From positions 1 through 11,010 of the forward strand of contig JACQDO010000266.1 of the NCBI GenBank assembly GCA_016201085.1: a stretch of 11,010 nt of DNA, written 5' to 3'. Of the stretch, positions 1 to 6,417 are shown one piece after another; positions within the stretch are counted from its first letter, which is position 1, and each line of letters starts with the position of its first letter. This stretch comes from Hyphomicrobiales bacterium. GTDB taxonomy: Bacteria; Pseudomonadota; Alphaproteobacteria; Rhizobiales; Xanthobacteraceae. The notes beneath the pieces are model-generated. The model saw only the letters and a program-made list of their open reading frames with translations, was not told where the DNA came from and ran no database searches. Made by a program: the position numbers and the translations under genes.

Positions 1-12
1 TGACATCTCGCT

Positions 13-106
13 GTCGTCCCCGCGAAAGCGGGGACCCATACGCCGCAGCCTCTCTATAGGACACGGAGTATGGGTCCCGGGCCTCGCTTCGCTCGCCCGG
101 GACGAC
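13..106. repeat. two-hairpin palindromic intergenic repeat
   Basis: The outer arms GTCGTCCC (13-20) and GGGACGAC (99-106) are perfect inverted repeats. Inside are two hairpins: GTCCCCGC/GCGGGGAC with a GAAA loop (16-35), and GTCCCGGGC (74-82) with GCCCGGGAC (95-103). A third pairing, GGGACCCATAC (31-41) with GTATGGGTCCC (68-78), is mutually exclusive with these. Positions 15-38 match 7104-7127, inside ccoI, with one mismatch in 24, so both belong to one repeat family. It lies directly upstream of the first gene and could form mRNA structure or mark the 3' end of a gene off the left edge. No transposase is associated with it. Confidence 0.85.
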
Positions 107-124
107 GTCTAAAATAACAAACCT

Positions 125-129
125 GAGGA
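125..129 (+). promoter_or_regulatory. ribosome binding site deciding the first gene's start
   Basis: GAGGA at 125-129 directly abuts the ATG at 130, which is too close for use. It lies 9 nt before the in-frame ATG at 139, a normal spacing. This favours 139 as the start. Confidence 0.6.
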
Positions 130-138
130 ATGCCTTTC

Positions 139-1044
139 ATGAACTTCCCCAAACCCGCTGTCGGCATGCTGCCGAACGACCGTCTCGCCTATTCCGCCAT
201 AACTAAACGCAAACCGCTCAAGCTGCCGAAGGGCGCGCGCATGGTGGTGTGGGTCAACACCAACGTGGAGGAGTGGGACCCGACGCAGACCATGCCGCGC
301 ACGGTGTTGACGCCGCCGGCCGGCGGTTCGCCGATGCCCGATATCCCGAACTGGTGCTGGCACGAATACGGCAACCGGGTCGGTTTCTGGCGGCTGTTGC
401 AGGTCTACGACGAATTCAAGATCCCGGGCGTGATGAACATCAACGGCACCGCCGCGCTCGCCTACCCGGAGATCATCAAGGCCTGCGTCGAGCGCAACTG
501 GGAGTTCATCGGTCACGGCTTTACCCAGCGCAACATGCAGAAGGTGGAGAACGAGCGCGCCGACATCCGCAAGAGCGCCGAGGTGCTGCTGCAGGTGACG
601 GGTAAGCGTCCGCGCGGCTGGGTCGGGCCCGGCCTGACCGAGACCTGGGAGACGCCCGACATCCTGGCCGAGGAAGGCTACGACTACGTCGCCGACTGGG
701 TGCTCGACGATCAGCCGGCGTGGCTGAAGACGCGCGGCAAGCCGATCCTCAACATCCCCTACACGCAGGAATGCAACGACGTTGCCATGATGCTGATCCA
801 GCATCACAAGGCGAGCGAGTACTACGAACGGGCGATGGACCAGTTCGAGCAGATCTACAAGGACGCCAAGGGCGGCGCGCGGGTGATGGCGATCGTGGCG
901 CATCCCTACATCATGGGGGCGCCGCACCGGGCCAAATATTTCCGCCAGATCTTCCAGAAAATCCGCAAGAAGAAGGACGTGCTGTTCTGGACCGGCGCGC
1001 AGATCGTGGATTGGTACAAGAAGGTGGGGCCGCAGCCGGAGTGA
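139..1044 (+). CDS. PuuE-like polysaccharide deacetylase family protein (paralogue 1)
   Basis: A 301-residue protein of the CE4 NodB-like fold, closest by pattern to the PuuE allantoinase / HpPgdA branch. Seen in the sequence (numbering from the 139 start): PNWCWHEYGNRVGFWR around 70-85, the YPEIIKACVERNWEFIGHG block around 109-127, RPRGWVGPG around 157-165, and HPYIMGAPHR near 255-264. These are the conserved stretches of the PuuE-like group. The classic CE4 metal site is incomplete: the TFDD motif is absent (the equivalent region reads NTNVEEWD), and the HxxxH motif is HGFTQ, with Gln in place of the second His. PuuE allantoinases are also metal-independent, so hydrolysis of a cyclic amide, ureide or imide is more likely than sugar deacetylation; this is inference. 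There is no signal peptide, so it is cytoplasmic. The ATG at 130 is an alternative start. The next gene is a paralogue 6 nt downstream. Confidence 0.87.
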   Translation: MNFPKPAVGMLPNDRLAYSAITKRKPLKLPKGARMVVWVNTNVEEWDPTQTMPRTVLTPPAGGSPMPDIPNWCWHEYGNRVGFWRLLQVYDEFKIPGVMNINGTAALAYPEIIKACVERNWEFIGHGFTQRNMQKVENERADIRKSAEVLLQVTGKRPRGWVGPGLTETWETPDILAEEGYDYVADWVLDDQPAWLKTRGKPILNIPYTQECNDVAMMLIQHHKASEYYERAMDQFEQIYKDAKGGARVMAIVAHPYIMGAPHRAKYFRQIFQKIRKKKDVLFWTGAQIVDWYKKVGPQPE

Positions 1045-1050
1045 TTTGCG

Positions 1051-1926
1051 ATGGCCATGCATCCGCGCGAACGCCTGCCGTTTTCGCCCATCGAGGGCCG
1101 CCCGCCGCTGAAATTTCCAGCCGGCGTGCGGCTGGTGATCTGGCCGGTGCTGGCGCTGGAGGAGTGGGACATCGCGCGCCCGATGGCACGCATGGTGATC
1201 TCGCCGCCGCAGGGCCAGCCGATGCTGCCGGATCACCCGAACTGGAGCTGGCACGAATACGGCATGCGCGTCGGCTTCTGGCGGCTGCGCAAGGCGATGC
1301 TCAAGCTCGGCATCACGCCGACCGTCACGCTCAACGCCAAGGTGTGCGAGACCTATCCGGCCGTGATCAAGGCGTGCATGGACAGCGGCTGGGAGCTCAA
1401 CGCGCACAGCTACGACCAGATGCCGATGCACAAGCTCGACGACCAGCGCGCGGTCATCATGAAATCCATGGACGTGATCGAGAAATTCTCCGGCCAGCGT
1501 CCGCGCGGCTGGTTCGGTCCCGGACTGACGCAGACTTTCGACACGCTCGATTATCTATCGGAGGCCGGCGTCGAATATATCGGCGACTGGGTGCTCGACG
1601 ACGAGCCGGTGACGCTGAAGACGACGCACAAACCGGTGGTGGCGCTGCCTTACAATTTCGAAATCCACGACATCGTCATGATGGCGTTGCAGCACCATGC
1701 CTCCGAGGTGTGGCATACGCGCGCGCTCGATCACTTCAAGACGCTCTATGCCGAGGCCGCGGAGCGGCCGAAGATCATGGCGATCGCCTGCCACCCCTAT
1801 CTGTCCGGCGCGCCGCACCGGATCGGCCATGTGCAACGCACCTTCGAGGAGATCCTCGCGCATGACGGCGTCGTGACCTGGGATGGCGCCAAGATTCTCG
1901 ACTGGTACCTCACGCAACAACGATAG
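1051..1926 (+). CDS. PuuE-like polysaccharide deacetylase family protein (paralogue 2)
   Basis: A 291-residue paralogue of the preceding protein, clearly from tandem duplication and divergence. Shared blocks include LEEWD (36-40), PNWSWHEYGMRVGFWR (63-78), RPRGWFGPGLT (150-160), DWVLDDEP (179-186) and the C-terminal HPYLSGAPHR (248-257). The HxxxH metal motif is again degenerate: HSYDQ at 119-123. The region equivalent to TFDD reads LALEEWD. It begins 6 nt after the first paralogue, with GGAG of the upstream gene's end serving as a ribosome site; an ATG at 1057 is an alternative start. Because the two copies keep the same fold residues but differ around the active-site His, they may form a heteromeric enzyme or act on related substrates. 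This is inferred from position only. No signal peptide is seen. Confidence 0.87.
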   Translation: MAMHPRERLPFSPIEGRPPLKFPAGVRLVIWPVLALEEWDIARPMARMVISPPQGQPMLPDHPNWSWHEYGMRVGFWRLRKAMLKLGITPTVTLNAKVCETYPAVIKACMDSGWELNAHSYDQMPMHKLDDQRAVIMKSMDVIEKFSGQRPRGWFGPGLTQTFDTLDYLSEAGVEYIGDWVLDDEPVTLKTTHKPVVALPYNFEIHDIVMMALQHHASEVWHTRALDHFKTLYAEAAERPKIMAIACHPYLSGAPHRIGHVQRTFEEILAHDGVVTWDGAKILDWYLTQQR

Positions 1927-1938
1927 ATCGACAGCCCC

Positions 1939-3135
1939 ATGCCGCCGCAAGCCTATCGCACCGCCTTCGTGCCGCACGACCTCAAGGCCCCCATCAAGGG
2001 CGCGGCGGCCGGCCCGCTCGCGGGGCTGAGCGCCGTCGTCAAGGACATGTATGACATCGCCGGCGAGCGCATGGGATGTGGCAATCCGGACTGGCTCGCG
2101 AGCCAGGCACCGGCCGCGCGCCATTGTCCGCCGGTGCAGAAAATCCTCGATGCCGGCGCCACCGTCATCGGCAAGACCATCTGCGACGAGTTTTTCTACA
2201 GCGTGACCGGCGCCAATGCGCACTACGGCACACCGGTCAATGCGCGCGCATGGGGTCGCCTGCCGGGCGGCTCATCGGCCGGTTCGGCTGCGGCGGTCGG
2301 CGCCGGTATCTGCGATTTCGCCCTCGGTAGCGATACCGGTGGCTCGGTGCGCATCCCCGCCTCGTTCAATGGCATCTACGGCCTGCGTCCGACCCACGAA
2401 CGCGTCGCACATAGCGGCGTGGCGGACATGGCGCCGAGCTTCGATGTGCCGGGCTGGTTTGCCGCGACGCCAGGGGTGTTCCGCAACGTCGGCGCGGTGC
2501 TGCTCGACAGCCGCCGCGCCCCGGCGAAAATAAATCGCGTCGTCGTGCTGGAAGACGCGTTCGCGCAAGCGGACCCGGATATAGCCGATCTGCTGCACAC
2601 GCTGCTCGAATTCATGAGCGACGACCTGCCGGCGATGGCGCATGGCAAGATCGCACCGGATGGCTTCGATCCCTGGCGCGAGGCGTTTCGCATCATCCAG
2701 GCCTACGAGACCTGGCAGAGCTTCGGTCCCTTCGTCGTCGAGCATAAACCCCAGATCGGCCCGGGCATTCGCGAGCGCATGCAGTTCGCCGCCACCGTAA
2801 CCAAGGCGCAGGCCGACGCCGCGCGCGTCGTGCACGGCAAAGCGCGCGAGCACATCCGGCAGATCGCGGTGCCCGGCACCGTTCTCGCTTTGCCGACGGC
2901 GCCGACGATCGCGCCGCCGGTCGATACCCCGTCGGGCGACCTGGAGGATTTCCGCGTGCGCACCATGCGGCTGACTTGCACCGCCGGGATGTCCGGACTG
3001 CCGCAGATAAACATCCCGGCCGGAACGCTGAACGGCTGTCCCGTCGGCCTTTCGTTCATCGGCTGGGCCGGCGGCGACGAGGCGCTGCTCGATCTGGCCT
3101 GTGAATTGTCGCGTCACTGCGGCATGGCGGCCTGA
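1939..3135 (+). CDS. amidase signature family enzyme, AMI1-like
   Basis: A 398-residue amidase signature hydrolase with the complete Ser-cisSer-Lys triad visible: Lys35 in VVKDMYD, the cis-Ser at 112 in GGSSAGS, and nucleophile Ser136 in SDTGGSVRIP. The phrases GNPDW, GATVIGKT, DEFFYS, GxNAHYGTP and the compact length match the AMI1-type branch (plant indole-3-acetamide hydrolase and its proteobacterial relatives), rather than GatA or long amidases. It would hydrolyse a small carboxamide to acid plus ammonia in the cytoplasm. It starts 12 nt after the second deacetylase paralogue with only a weak ribosome site, suggesting one transcript. A natural reading is that the two deacetylase-like proteins open a ring amide and this enzyme removes the exposed amide (a half-amidase role). 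That is inference; the actual substrate cannot be read from the sequence. Confidence 0.9.
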   Translation: MPPQAYRTAFVPHDLKAPIKGAAAGPLAGLSAVVKDMYDIAGERMGCGNPDWLASQAPAARHCPPVQKILDAGATVIGKTICDEFFYSVTGANAHYGTPVNARAWGRLPGGSSAGSAAAVGAGICDFALGSDTGGSVRIPASFNGIYGLRPTHERVAHSGVADMAPSFDVPGWFAATPGVFRNVGAVLLDSRRAPAKINRVVVLEDAFAQADPDIADLLHTLLEFMSDDLPAMAHGKIAPDGFDPWREAFRIIQAYETWQSFGPFVVEHKPQIGPGIRERMQFAATVTKAQADAARVVHGKAREHIRQIAVPGTVLALPTAPTIAPPVDTPSGDLEDFRVRTMRLTCTAGMSGLPQINIPAGTLNGCPVGLSFIGWAGGDEALLDLACELSRHCGMAA

Positions 3136-3218
3136 CGCTTTTTGTGCTTTGACATGCCCGCGCACCTTGCACCCGGACCATGCCAATGACGTCGCCCAAC
3201 CAATTCCTCGATAAAAAA

Positions 3219-3238
3219 ACCATCGCCGACCATCGCCG
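3219..3238 (+). repeat. 10-bp tandem duplication disrupting pyrE
   Basis: ACCATCGCCG occurs twice in direct succession (3219-3228 and 3229-3238). Ten bases shift the frame by one. Removing one copy joins the ATG at 3180 or 3186 in frame to the rest of pyrE, giving [19 protein letters not shown] across the junction, an expected PyrE N-terminus. Directly before it is a run of seven A (3213-3219). Confidence 0.9.
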
Positions 3239-3252
3239 AGCTCGCTGCGCGG

Positions 3253-3894
3253 ATGTATCTCGACACCGGCGCGGTCCGCTTCATGACCGACAAGCCGTTC
3301 ATCTTCACCTCGGGCTGGGCCAGCCCGGTCTACAACGACTCGCGCTGGCTGATCTCGTTCCCCGACGTGCGCTCGACGCTGATGGATTTCGCGGTGGCAG
3401 CGATCACGCGCGACATCGGCCGCGACCAGATCGACGCCGTGGCCGGCGGCGAAACCGCCGGCATTCCGTTCGCCGCCTGGGTGGCCGACCGGCTCAATCT
3501 GCCGATGCAATACGTGCGCAAGAAGGCCAAGGGCTTCGGGCGCGGCGCGCAGATCGAGGGCCAGCTCATTCCCGGCCAGCGCGTGCTCCTGGTCGAGGAC
3601 CTCGCCACCGACGGCCGCAGCAAGGTGAATTTCGTCAAGGCGCTGCGCGAGGCCGACGGCAAATGCGAGCACTGCTTCGTGATTTTCTTCTACGACATCT
3701 ATCCCGAGGGTAAGAAAATCCTGAGCGACTTGGGCGTCACGCTGCATTCGCTCACCACCTGGCGCGACGTGCTCGCCGTCGCCAAGGCCAGCGGCAAGTT
3801 CGAGCCCAAGATGCTGGCCGAGGTGGAGAAGTTCATCGACGACCCGGCCGGCTGGTCGAAGGCGCATGGCGGCGTGGCGACCGCGGCGGAGTAG
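3253..3894 (+). CDS. pyrE: orotate phosphoribosyltransferase, 5' frameshifted
   Basis: OPRT joins orotate to PRPP to give OMP in cytoplasmic pyrimidine synthesis. The 213-residue intact part shows the orotate hood [14 protein letters not shown] (18-31), the catalytic loop [17 protein letters not shown] (87-103), and the PRPP-binding motif [13 protein letters not shown] (111-123). The family normally has about 20 more N-terminal residues. These are encoded at 3180/3186-3239 but in another frame, because of the 10-bp duplication at 3219-3238. In the frame of 3253 a TGA lies at 3187 and no other standard start follows it, so translation would need to restart at this ATG, where the ribosome site is poor. 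All catalytic motifs lie downstream of the restart. Reading through by loss of one A in the seven-A run at 3213-3219 would also restore the frame. It follows the amidase by 44 bp up to the original start. It could be functional, impaired, or a sequencing artefact. Confidence 0.85.
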   Translation: MYLDTGAVRFMTDKPFIFTSGWASPVYNDSRWLISFPDVRSTLMDFAVAAITRDIGRDQIDAVAGGETAGIPFAAWVADRLNLPMQYVRKKAKGFGRGAQIEGQLIPGQRVLLVEDLATDGRSKVNFVKALREADGKCEHCFVIFFYDIYPEGKKILSDLGVTLHSLTTWRDVLAVAKASGKFEPKMLAEVEKFIDDPAGWSKAHGGVATAAE

Positions 3895-3904
3895 CTTCTG
3901 CGTT

Positions 3905-3992
3905 CCCCGGGCGCGGTGCAGCACGAAGCCATAAGCGCGTTTACGCGCGTCTTCGACGCGCTATGGCGAAGTGGTGCACCGCTGACCCGGGG
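3905..3992. repeat. intergenic imperfect palindrome
   Basis: Nested inverted repeats form one long imperfect hairpin: CCCCGGG (3905-3911) with CCCGGGG (3986-3992), GCGGTGCA (3913-3920) with TGCACCGC (3975-3982), and CCATAAGCGCGT (3929-3940) with ACGCGCTATGG (3956-3966). It starts 11 bp after the pyrE stop, in the gap between convergent genes. There is no T-run, so it is not a standard intrinsic terminator, but it could stabilise the mRNA 3' end. Confidence 0.8.
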
Positions 3993-4020
3993 TCCAGCTT
4001 AATTTAAGAAAGCAGACTGG

Positions 4021-4067
4021 GTCCCGGTTCTGCAGCGCACTGCTACGCGCTGCGCTGCGCCCGGGAC
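4021..4067. repeat. intergenic palindrome
   Basis: Perfect nested arms: GTCCCGG (4021-4027) with CCGGGAC (4061-4067), and GCAGCGCA (4032-4039) with TGCGCTGC (4051-4058). It lies 10 bp beyond the stop of the minus-strand YaiI/YqxD gene, so it may act on the 3' end of either convergent transcript. Its GTCCCGG/CCGGGAC ends resemble the second hairpin at 74-103. The 28 bp between this and the previous palindrome show nothing recognisable. Confidence 0.8.
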
Positions 4068-4077
4068 ACGCCGTGCA

Positions 4078-4554
4078 TTACAACTTCCGCTTTAGGCGCG
4101 TCACCGCCAGATCCATCGCCGAGAGAAAGCGCGAAATATCCTGCCTTGAGAGCGGCGGCGGGCCGCGCGTGGTGGCGCCGGCGCTACGCAAGTCGGTCAG
4201 CAGATTGCGCGTGGCCAAGGCCATGCCGATGGAATTGTCGTCGAACGGCTTGCCGGTCGGACCGATCACCGTCGCGCCATTGCGCACGCAGCGGCCGGCC
4301 AGAGGTATGTCGGCGGTGATGACAATGTCGCTCGGGCCGGCGCGTTCGGCGATCCAGTCATCGGCGATATCGGGGCCTTCGTTCACGGTGACCCGCTCGA
4401 TCAGCTCGCTGCGCGGCACGTTCATGAACGAATTGGCGACGACATAGACCTTGAGGCCATAGCGCTCCGCCACGCGGTAAACTTCGTTCTTCACCGGGCA
4501 GGCGTCAGCATCGACGAAAATGCGAATGGCCGCGGGTTGTTTCTGCTCGTCCAC
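4078..4554 (-). CDS. YaiI/YqxD family (DUF188, UPF0178) protein
   Basis: A 158-residue protein with the hallmarks of this small, widely conserved family: VDADACPVK (14-22), [11 protein letters not shown] (58-68), [10 protein letters not shown] (80-89) and [13 protein letters not shown] (98-110). Acidic residues D15, D17, D62, D65, D66 and D82 cluster in the conserved motifs, which would suit metal binding. The family has been linked to PIN-like nuclease folds, but no biochemical role is firmly established, so none is assigned. The start is GTG, read as Met; AAAGGA lies 11 nt upstream and no better in-frame start is present. The length is normal for the family. It is divergent from the cupin gene, with only 34 bp between the two starts, and convergent with pyrE. 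Confidence 0.9.
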   Translation of the reverse strand: MDEQKQPAAIRIFVDADACPVKNEVYRVAERYGLKVYVVANSFMNVPRSELIERVTVNEGPDIADDWIAERAGPSDIVITADIPLAGRCVRNGATVIGPTGKPFDDNSIGMALATRNLLTDLRSAGATTRGPPPLSRQDISRFLSAMDLAVTRLKRKL

Positions 4555-4576
4555 CGTGATCCAATTCCTTTAAATC

Positions 4577-4583
4577 AGGGAGG
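4577..4583 (+). promoter_or_regulatory. strong ribosome binding site of the cupin gene
   Basis: AGGGAGG lies 5 nt before the ATG at 4589. The 34-bp gap between the divergent starts also holds the YaiI/YqxD gene's ribosome site (reverse complement of 4566-4571), so promoters of both genes must extend into the opposite coding sequence. Confidence 0.65.
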
Positions 4584-4588
4584 CATCA

Positions 4589-5041
4589 ATGGCCAAGGCC
4601 AGGAAGAAGGCAAGCAAGAAAGCCCAGCGGCGCAAGAAAACGAAAGCCAAGGCGCGTCCGAAACAGAAATTCACCGTCAGCCATCATCGCGAGGCCGATT
4701 TCGACCAGGGCCTGCGCGCCTATTCGGCCTATCGCGATCTCGGGCTCGCGCCGGCCACCGGCGGCATGGTGCAGGCGCACGTCATCCGCATGACCAAGCC
4801 GTTCGACGCAGGCGAAGTGGCGATCCCGCATTATCACGATGTCGAATTCCAGATGGTCTATGTGCTCAAGGGCTGGTTCAAAAGCGAATTCGAGGGCCAC
4901 GGCGTGCAGACCTTCAGCGCCGGCTCGTGCTGGATCCAGCCGCCGAAAATCAAGCACACCGTGCGCGGCTATTCCGACGACTGCGAACTGCTCGAGATCG
5001 TGCTGCCGGCCGATTTCGAGACGGTGACGCTGGGGAAGTAA
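4589..5041 (+). CDS. single-domain cupin with basic N-terminal tail
   Basis: A 150-residue protein. Residues 1-27 are almost entirely Lys, Arg, Ala, Gln, Ser and Thr, a highly basic, probably disordered tail. Residues from about 60 form one cupin barrel. Motif 1 is GEVAIPHYH...Q...YVLKG (75-95) with His81 and His83; Gln88 stands where most cupins have Glu. Motif 2 is GSCWIQPPKIKH (112-123) with His123. A His-His-Gln-His metal site is therefore likely. Such single cupins include dioxygenases, isomerases and ligand sensors; nothing here identifies the substrate. The basic tail could bind nucleic acid or anionic partners, but no DNA-binding domain is recognised. It is a single-gene transcription unit with its own strong ribosome site, divergent from the YaiI/YqxD gene and closed by a large palindrome. 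Confidence 0.85.
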   Translation: MAKARKKASKKAQRRKKTKAKARPKQKFTVSHHREADFDQGLRAYSAYRDLGLAPATGGMVQAHVIRMTKPFDAGEVAIPHYHDVEFQMVYVLKGWFKSEFEGHGVQTFSAGSCWIQPPKIKHTVRGYSDDCELLEIVLPADFETVTLGK

Positions 5042-5042
5042 T

Positions 5043-5141
5043 CCGTCACACTAAGGTGGTCGCCGAAGGCGACCCTCGAAGGGCGACGGCCCGGGCCGTT
5101 CATCCTTCGAGGCTCGCTACGCTCGCACCTCAGGATGACGG
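5043..5141. repeat. large composite palindrome between convergent genes
   Basis: The outer arms CCGTCA (5043-5048) and TGACGG (5136-5141), then AGGTG (5054-5058) with CACCT (5126-5130), then CCTCGAAGG (5074-5082) with CCTTCGAGG (5104-5112), form one nested palindrome. A side hairpin GGTCGCC/GGCGACC (5058-5074) competes with part of it. It begins two bases after the cupin stop and ends 20 bp from the stop of the convergent transporter gene, so it could serve as a two-way transcript end. Its composition is typical of rhizobial-type intergenic repeats. Confidence 0.85.
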
Positions 5142-5161
5142 TTAAACGTAATCAGTATCCG

Positions 5162-6217
5162 TTAAAAGAACCGCCCCACCAGCAGCCCGCCGGTCACCAG
5201 CGCGAAGATGACCGTCGTGGTGGCGAGCACGGTTGCCACGTGCCGCCAGCCGAGCGCCATCACGGTGGCGACCGAGGTGCCCAAGCCGAGCGCGCCGATG
5301 GCGATCAGCAGGCCCCAACCTGACAGCTCGATCAGCATCGCCTTCAGCGGCGCGGCCACCGGGGCCGCCGCCGGCAGCAGCGGCAGCGCGCTGTTGATGA
5401 GACAAAGCGCGAGGAACACGATGGCGAACACCGGCACCGGCACGCGCGCCTCGCCGTGCTGGACGCCCTGGCGGGTGAAATACCAGCCGATGCCGAGCAC
5501 CACCGGCAGCAGCAGCAACACGCGGAACAGCTTGACGATCACCGCCGTGTTGCCGACCGGCTCCGACACCGCGTAGCCGGCGCCCACCACCTGCGCCACG
5601 TCGTGAATGGTGCCGCCCAGCATCACGCCGGTGCTTTGCGCGTCGAAGCCGAGCAGCAGGCACAACGGCGGAAAGATCACCATCGCCAGCGTCGCGAGCG
5701 CGTTGACCGCGACCACGACGAAGACCAGGTCGGCCTGCTTGCCGGGATAGTCCGGCAGCACGGTCGAGGTGGCGAGCGCGGCGGACGCGCCGCACACCGC
5801 GGTGGCGCTGCCGACCAGCGCGCCGAAGCCGGGCGGGCGTCCGCTTACTTTGGCGAAGAAAAATCCGGCCCACAGCGTCACGATCATGGCGAGCACCACC
5901 AGCAGGCCGGTGGCGATGCCGAGCGCCGCGATGTCGGACAGCGCCACGCGCAGGCCGAGCAGCGCCACCGCCCAACGCAGCAGCGTGCGCACGCAGAAGG
6001 CCATGCCCGGCTGCATCTCCGGGCGGCTGGCGAGCGGATTGAGCGCGATGCCGATGACCAGCGCCAGCACCATGGCCGGGATTGGCACCGCCTGCGCCAC
6101 AGTGGGCGCGGCCAAAGAAGCGGCGACGGCCACCGCGGCCGACAGCGCCACGCCGGGCGCGAAATCAATCGCCACGTCGGACAATGAACGGCTTATCTGC
6201 GGGCTGGGTACGGCCAC
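5162..6217 (-). CDS. YeiH/UPF0324 family putative sulfate exporter
   Basis: A 351-residue, very hydrophobic inner-membrane protein with about ten predicted membrane segments. Family signatures are GSATAVCGASAALATS (136-151) and GGTIHDVAQVVGAG (201-214), matching the paired glycine-rich motifs of the YeiH/TIGR00698 family, which is annotated as putative sulfate exporters on limited evidence. The start is the GTG at 6217, chosen because AAGGA (reverse complement of 6225-6229) sits 7 nt before it. A GTG at 6250 would add 11 residues (PPPAGDKEKR-like) but has no ribosome site. It follows ccoS on the same strand with only 50 bp between, so it is probably the last gene of the cco transcript. A link between anion export and cbb3 oxidase is not established. 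It terminates against the palindrome at 5043-5141. Confidence 0.85.
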   Translation of the reverse strand: MAVPSPQISRSLSDVAIDFAPGVALSAAVAVAASLAAPTVAQAVPIPAMVLALVIGIALNPLASRPEMQPGMAFCVRTLLRWAVALLGLRVALSDIAALGIATGLLVVLAMIVTLWAGFFFAKVSGRPPGFGALVGSATAVCGASAALATSTVLPDYPGKQADLVFVVVAVNALATLAMVIFPPLCLLLGFDAQSTGVMLGGTIHDVAQVVGAGYAVSEPVGNTAVIVKLFRVLLLLPVVLGIGWYFTRQGVQHGEARVPVPVFAIVFLALCLINSALPLLPAAAPVAAPLKAMLIELSGWGLLIAIGALGLGTSVATVMALGWRHVATVLATTTVIFALVTGGLLVGRFF

Positions 6218-6221
6218 ACGC

Positions 6222-6229
6222 TTTTCCTT
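6222..6229 (-). promoter_or_regulatory. ribosome binding site deciding the transporter start
   Basis: On the minus strand AAGGAAAA precedes the GTG at 6217, with AAGGA 7 nt away. No such site precedes the alternative GTG at 6250. Confidence 0.6.
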
Positions 6230-6267
6230 ATCGCCGGCTGGCGGCGGCACTCGTGAGGACGATGGGA

Positions 6268-6417
6268 TTACTTCTCGATATCGTCATCCGACAGCACGCG
6301 CAGCGCGGCGCCGTCGACGTCGTTGTATTGGCCGCTGCGCAAGGCCCACAGGAAGGCGAACAGGCCGGTCAATCCGAGGCCGATCGCCAGCGGCACCATA
6401 TAGACCAGCACGTTCAT
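6268..6417 (-). CDS. ccoS: cbb3-type cytochrome oxidase assembly protein CcoS
   Basis: A 49-residue protein beginning MNVLVYMVPLAIGLGLTG and containing the CcoS/FixS hallmarks: a single N-terminal membrane helix (about 4-26) ending FAFLWALRSGQYND, then a short acidic tail (VLSDDDIEK). The phrase WALRSGQYxDxxGxAxRxL is diagnostic. CcoS is an inner-membrane factor needed to build active cbb3 oxidase, in cofactor (heme b and copper) insertion into the catalytic subunit. The ATG (6417-6415) overlaps the ccoI stop TGA (6416-6414) in an ATGA arrangement, indicating translational coupling; no other ribosome site is obvious. The overlap appears to depend on a repeat inserted at the end of ccoI. Confidence 0.93.
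   Translation of the reverse strand: MNVLVYMVPLAIGLGLTGLFAFLWALRSGQYNDVDGAALRVLSDDDIEK

Noticed and set aside
13..106. CRISPR array or IS end
   Set aside because: Hairpins are present but there are no regularly spaced identical repeats, no cas gene and no transposase; it is a palindromic repeat element.
109..1431. Long minus-strand open frame opposite the two deacetylase-like genes
   Set aside because: It is His/Arg/Val-rich with no family match. Internal near-duplicate segments simply mirror the two paralogues on the other strand.
3149..3154. TTGACA resembling a -35 box before pyrE
   Set aside because: No acceptable -10 hexamer lies 16-18 bp downstream, so a promoter is not supported.
2272..3924. 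Long minus-strand open frame opposite the amidase and pyrE
   Set aside because: No domain is recognisable and the composition is that of a shadow frame, while the plus strand has intact amidase and OPRT motifs. Its openness across the pyrE frameshift is not evidence of coding.
3905..4067. Intrinsic terminators
   Set aside because: Strong stems exist but none is followed by a T-run on either strand, so they are listed as repeats.
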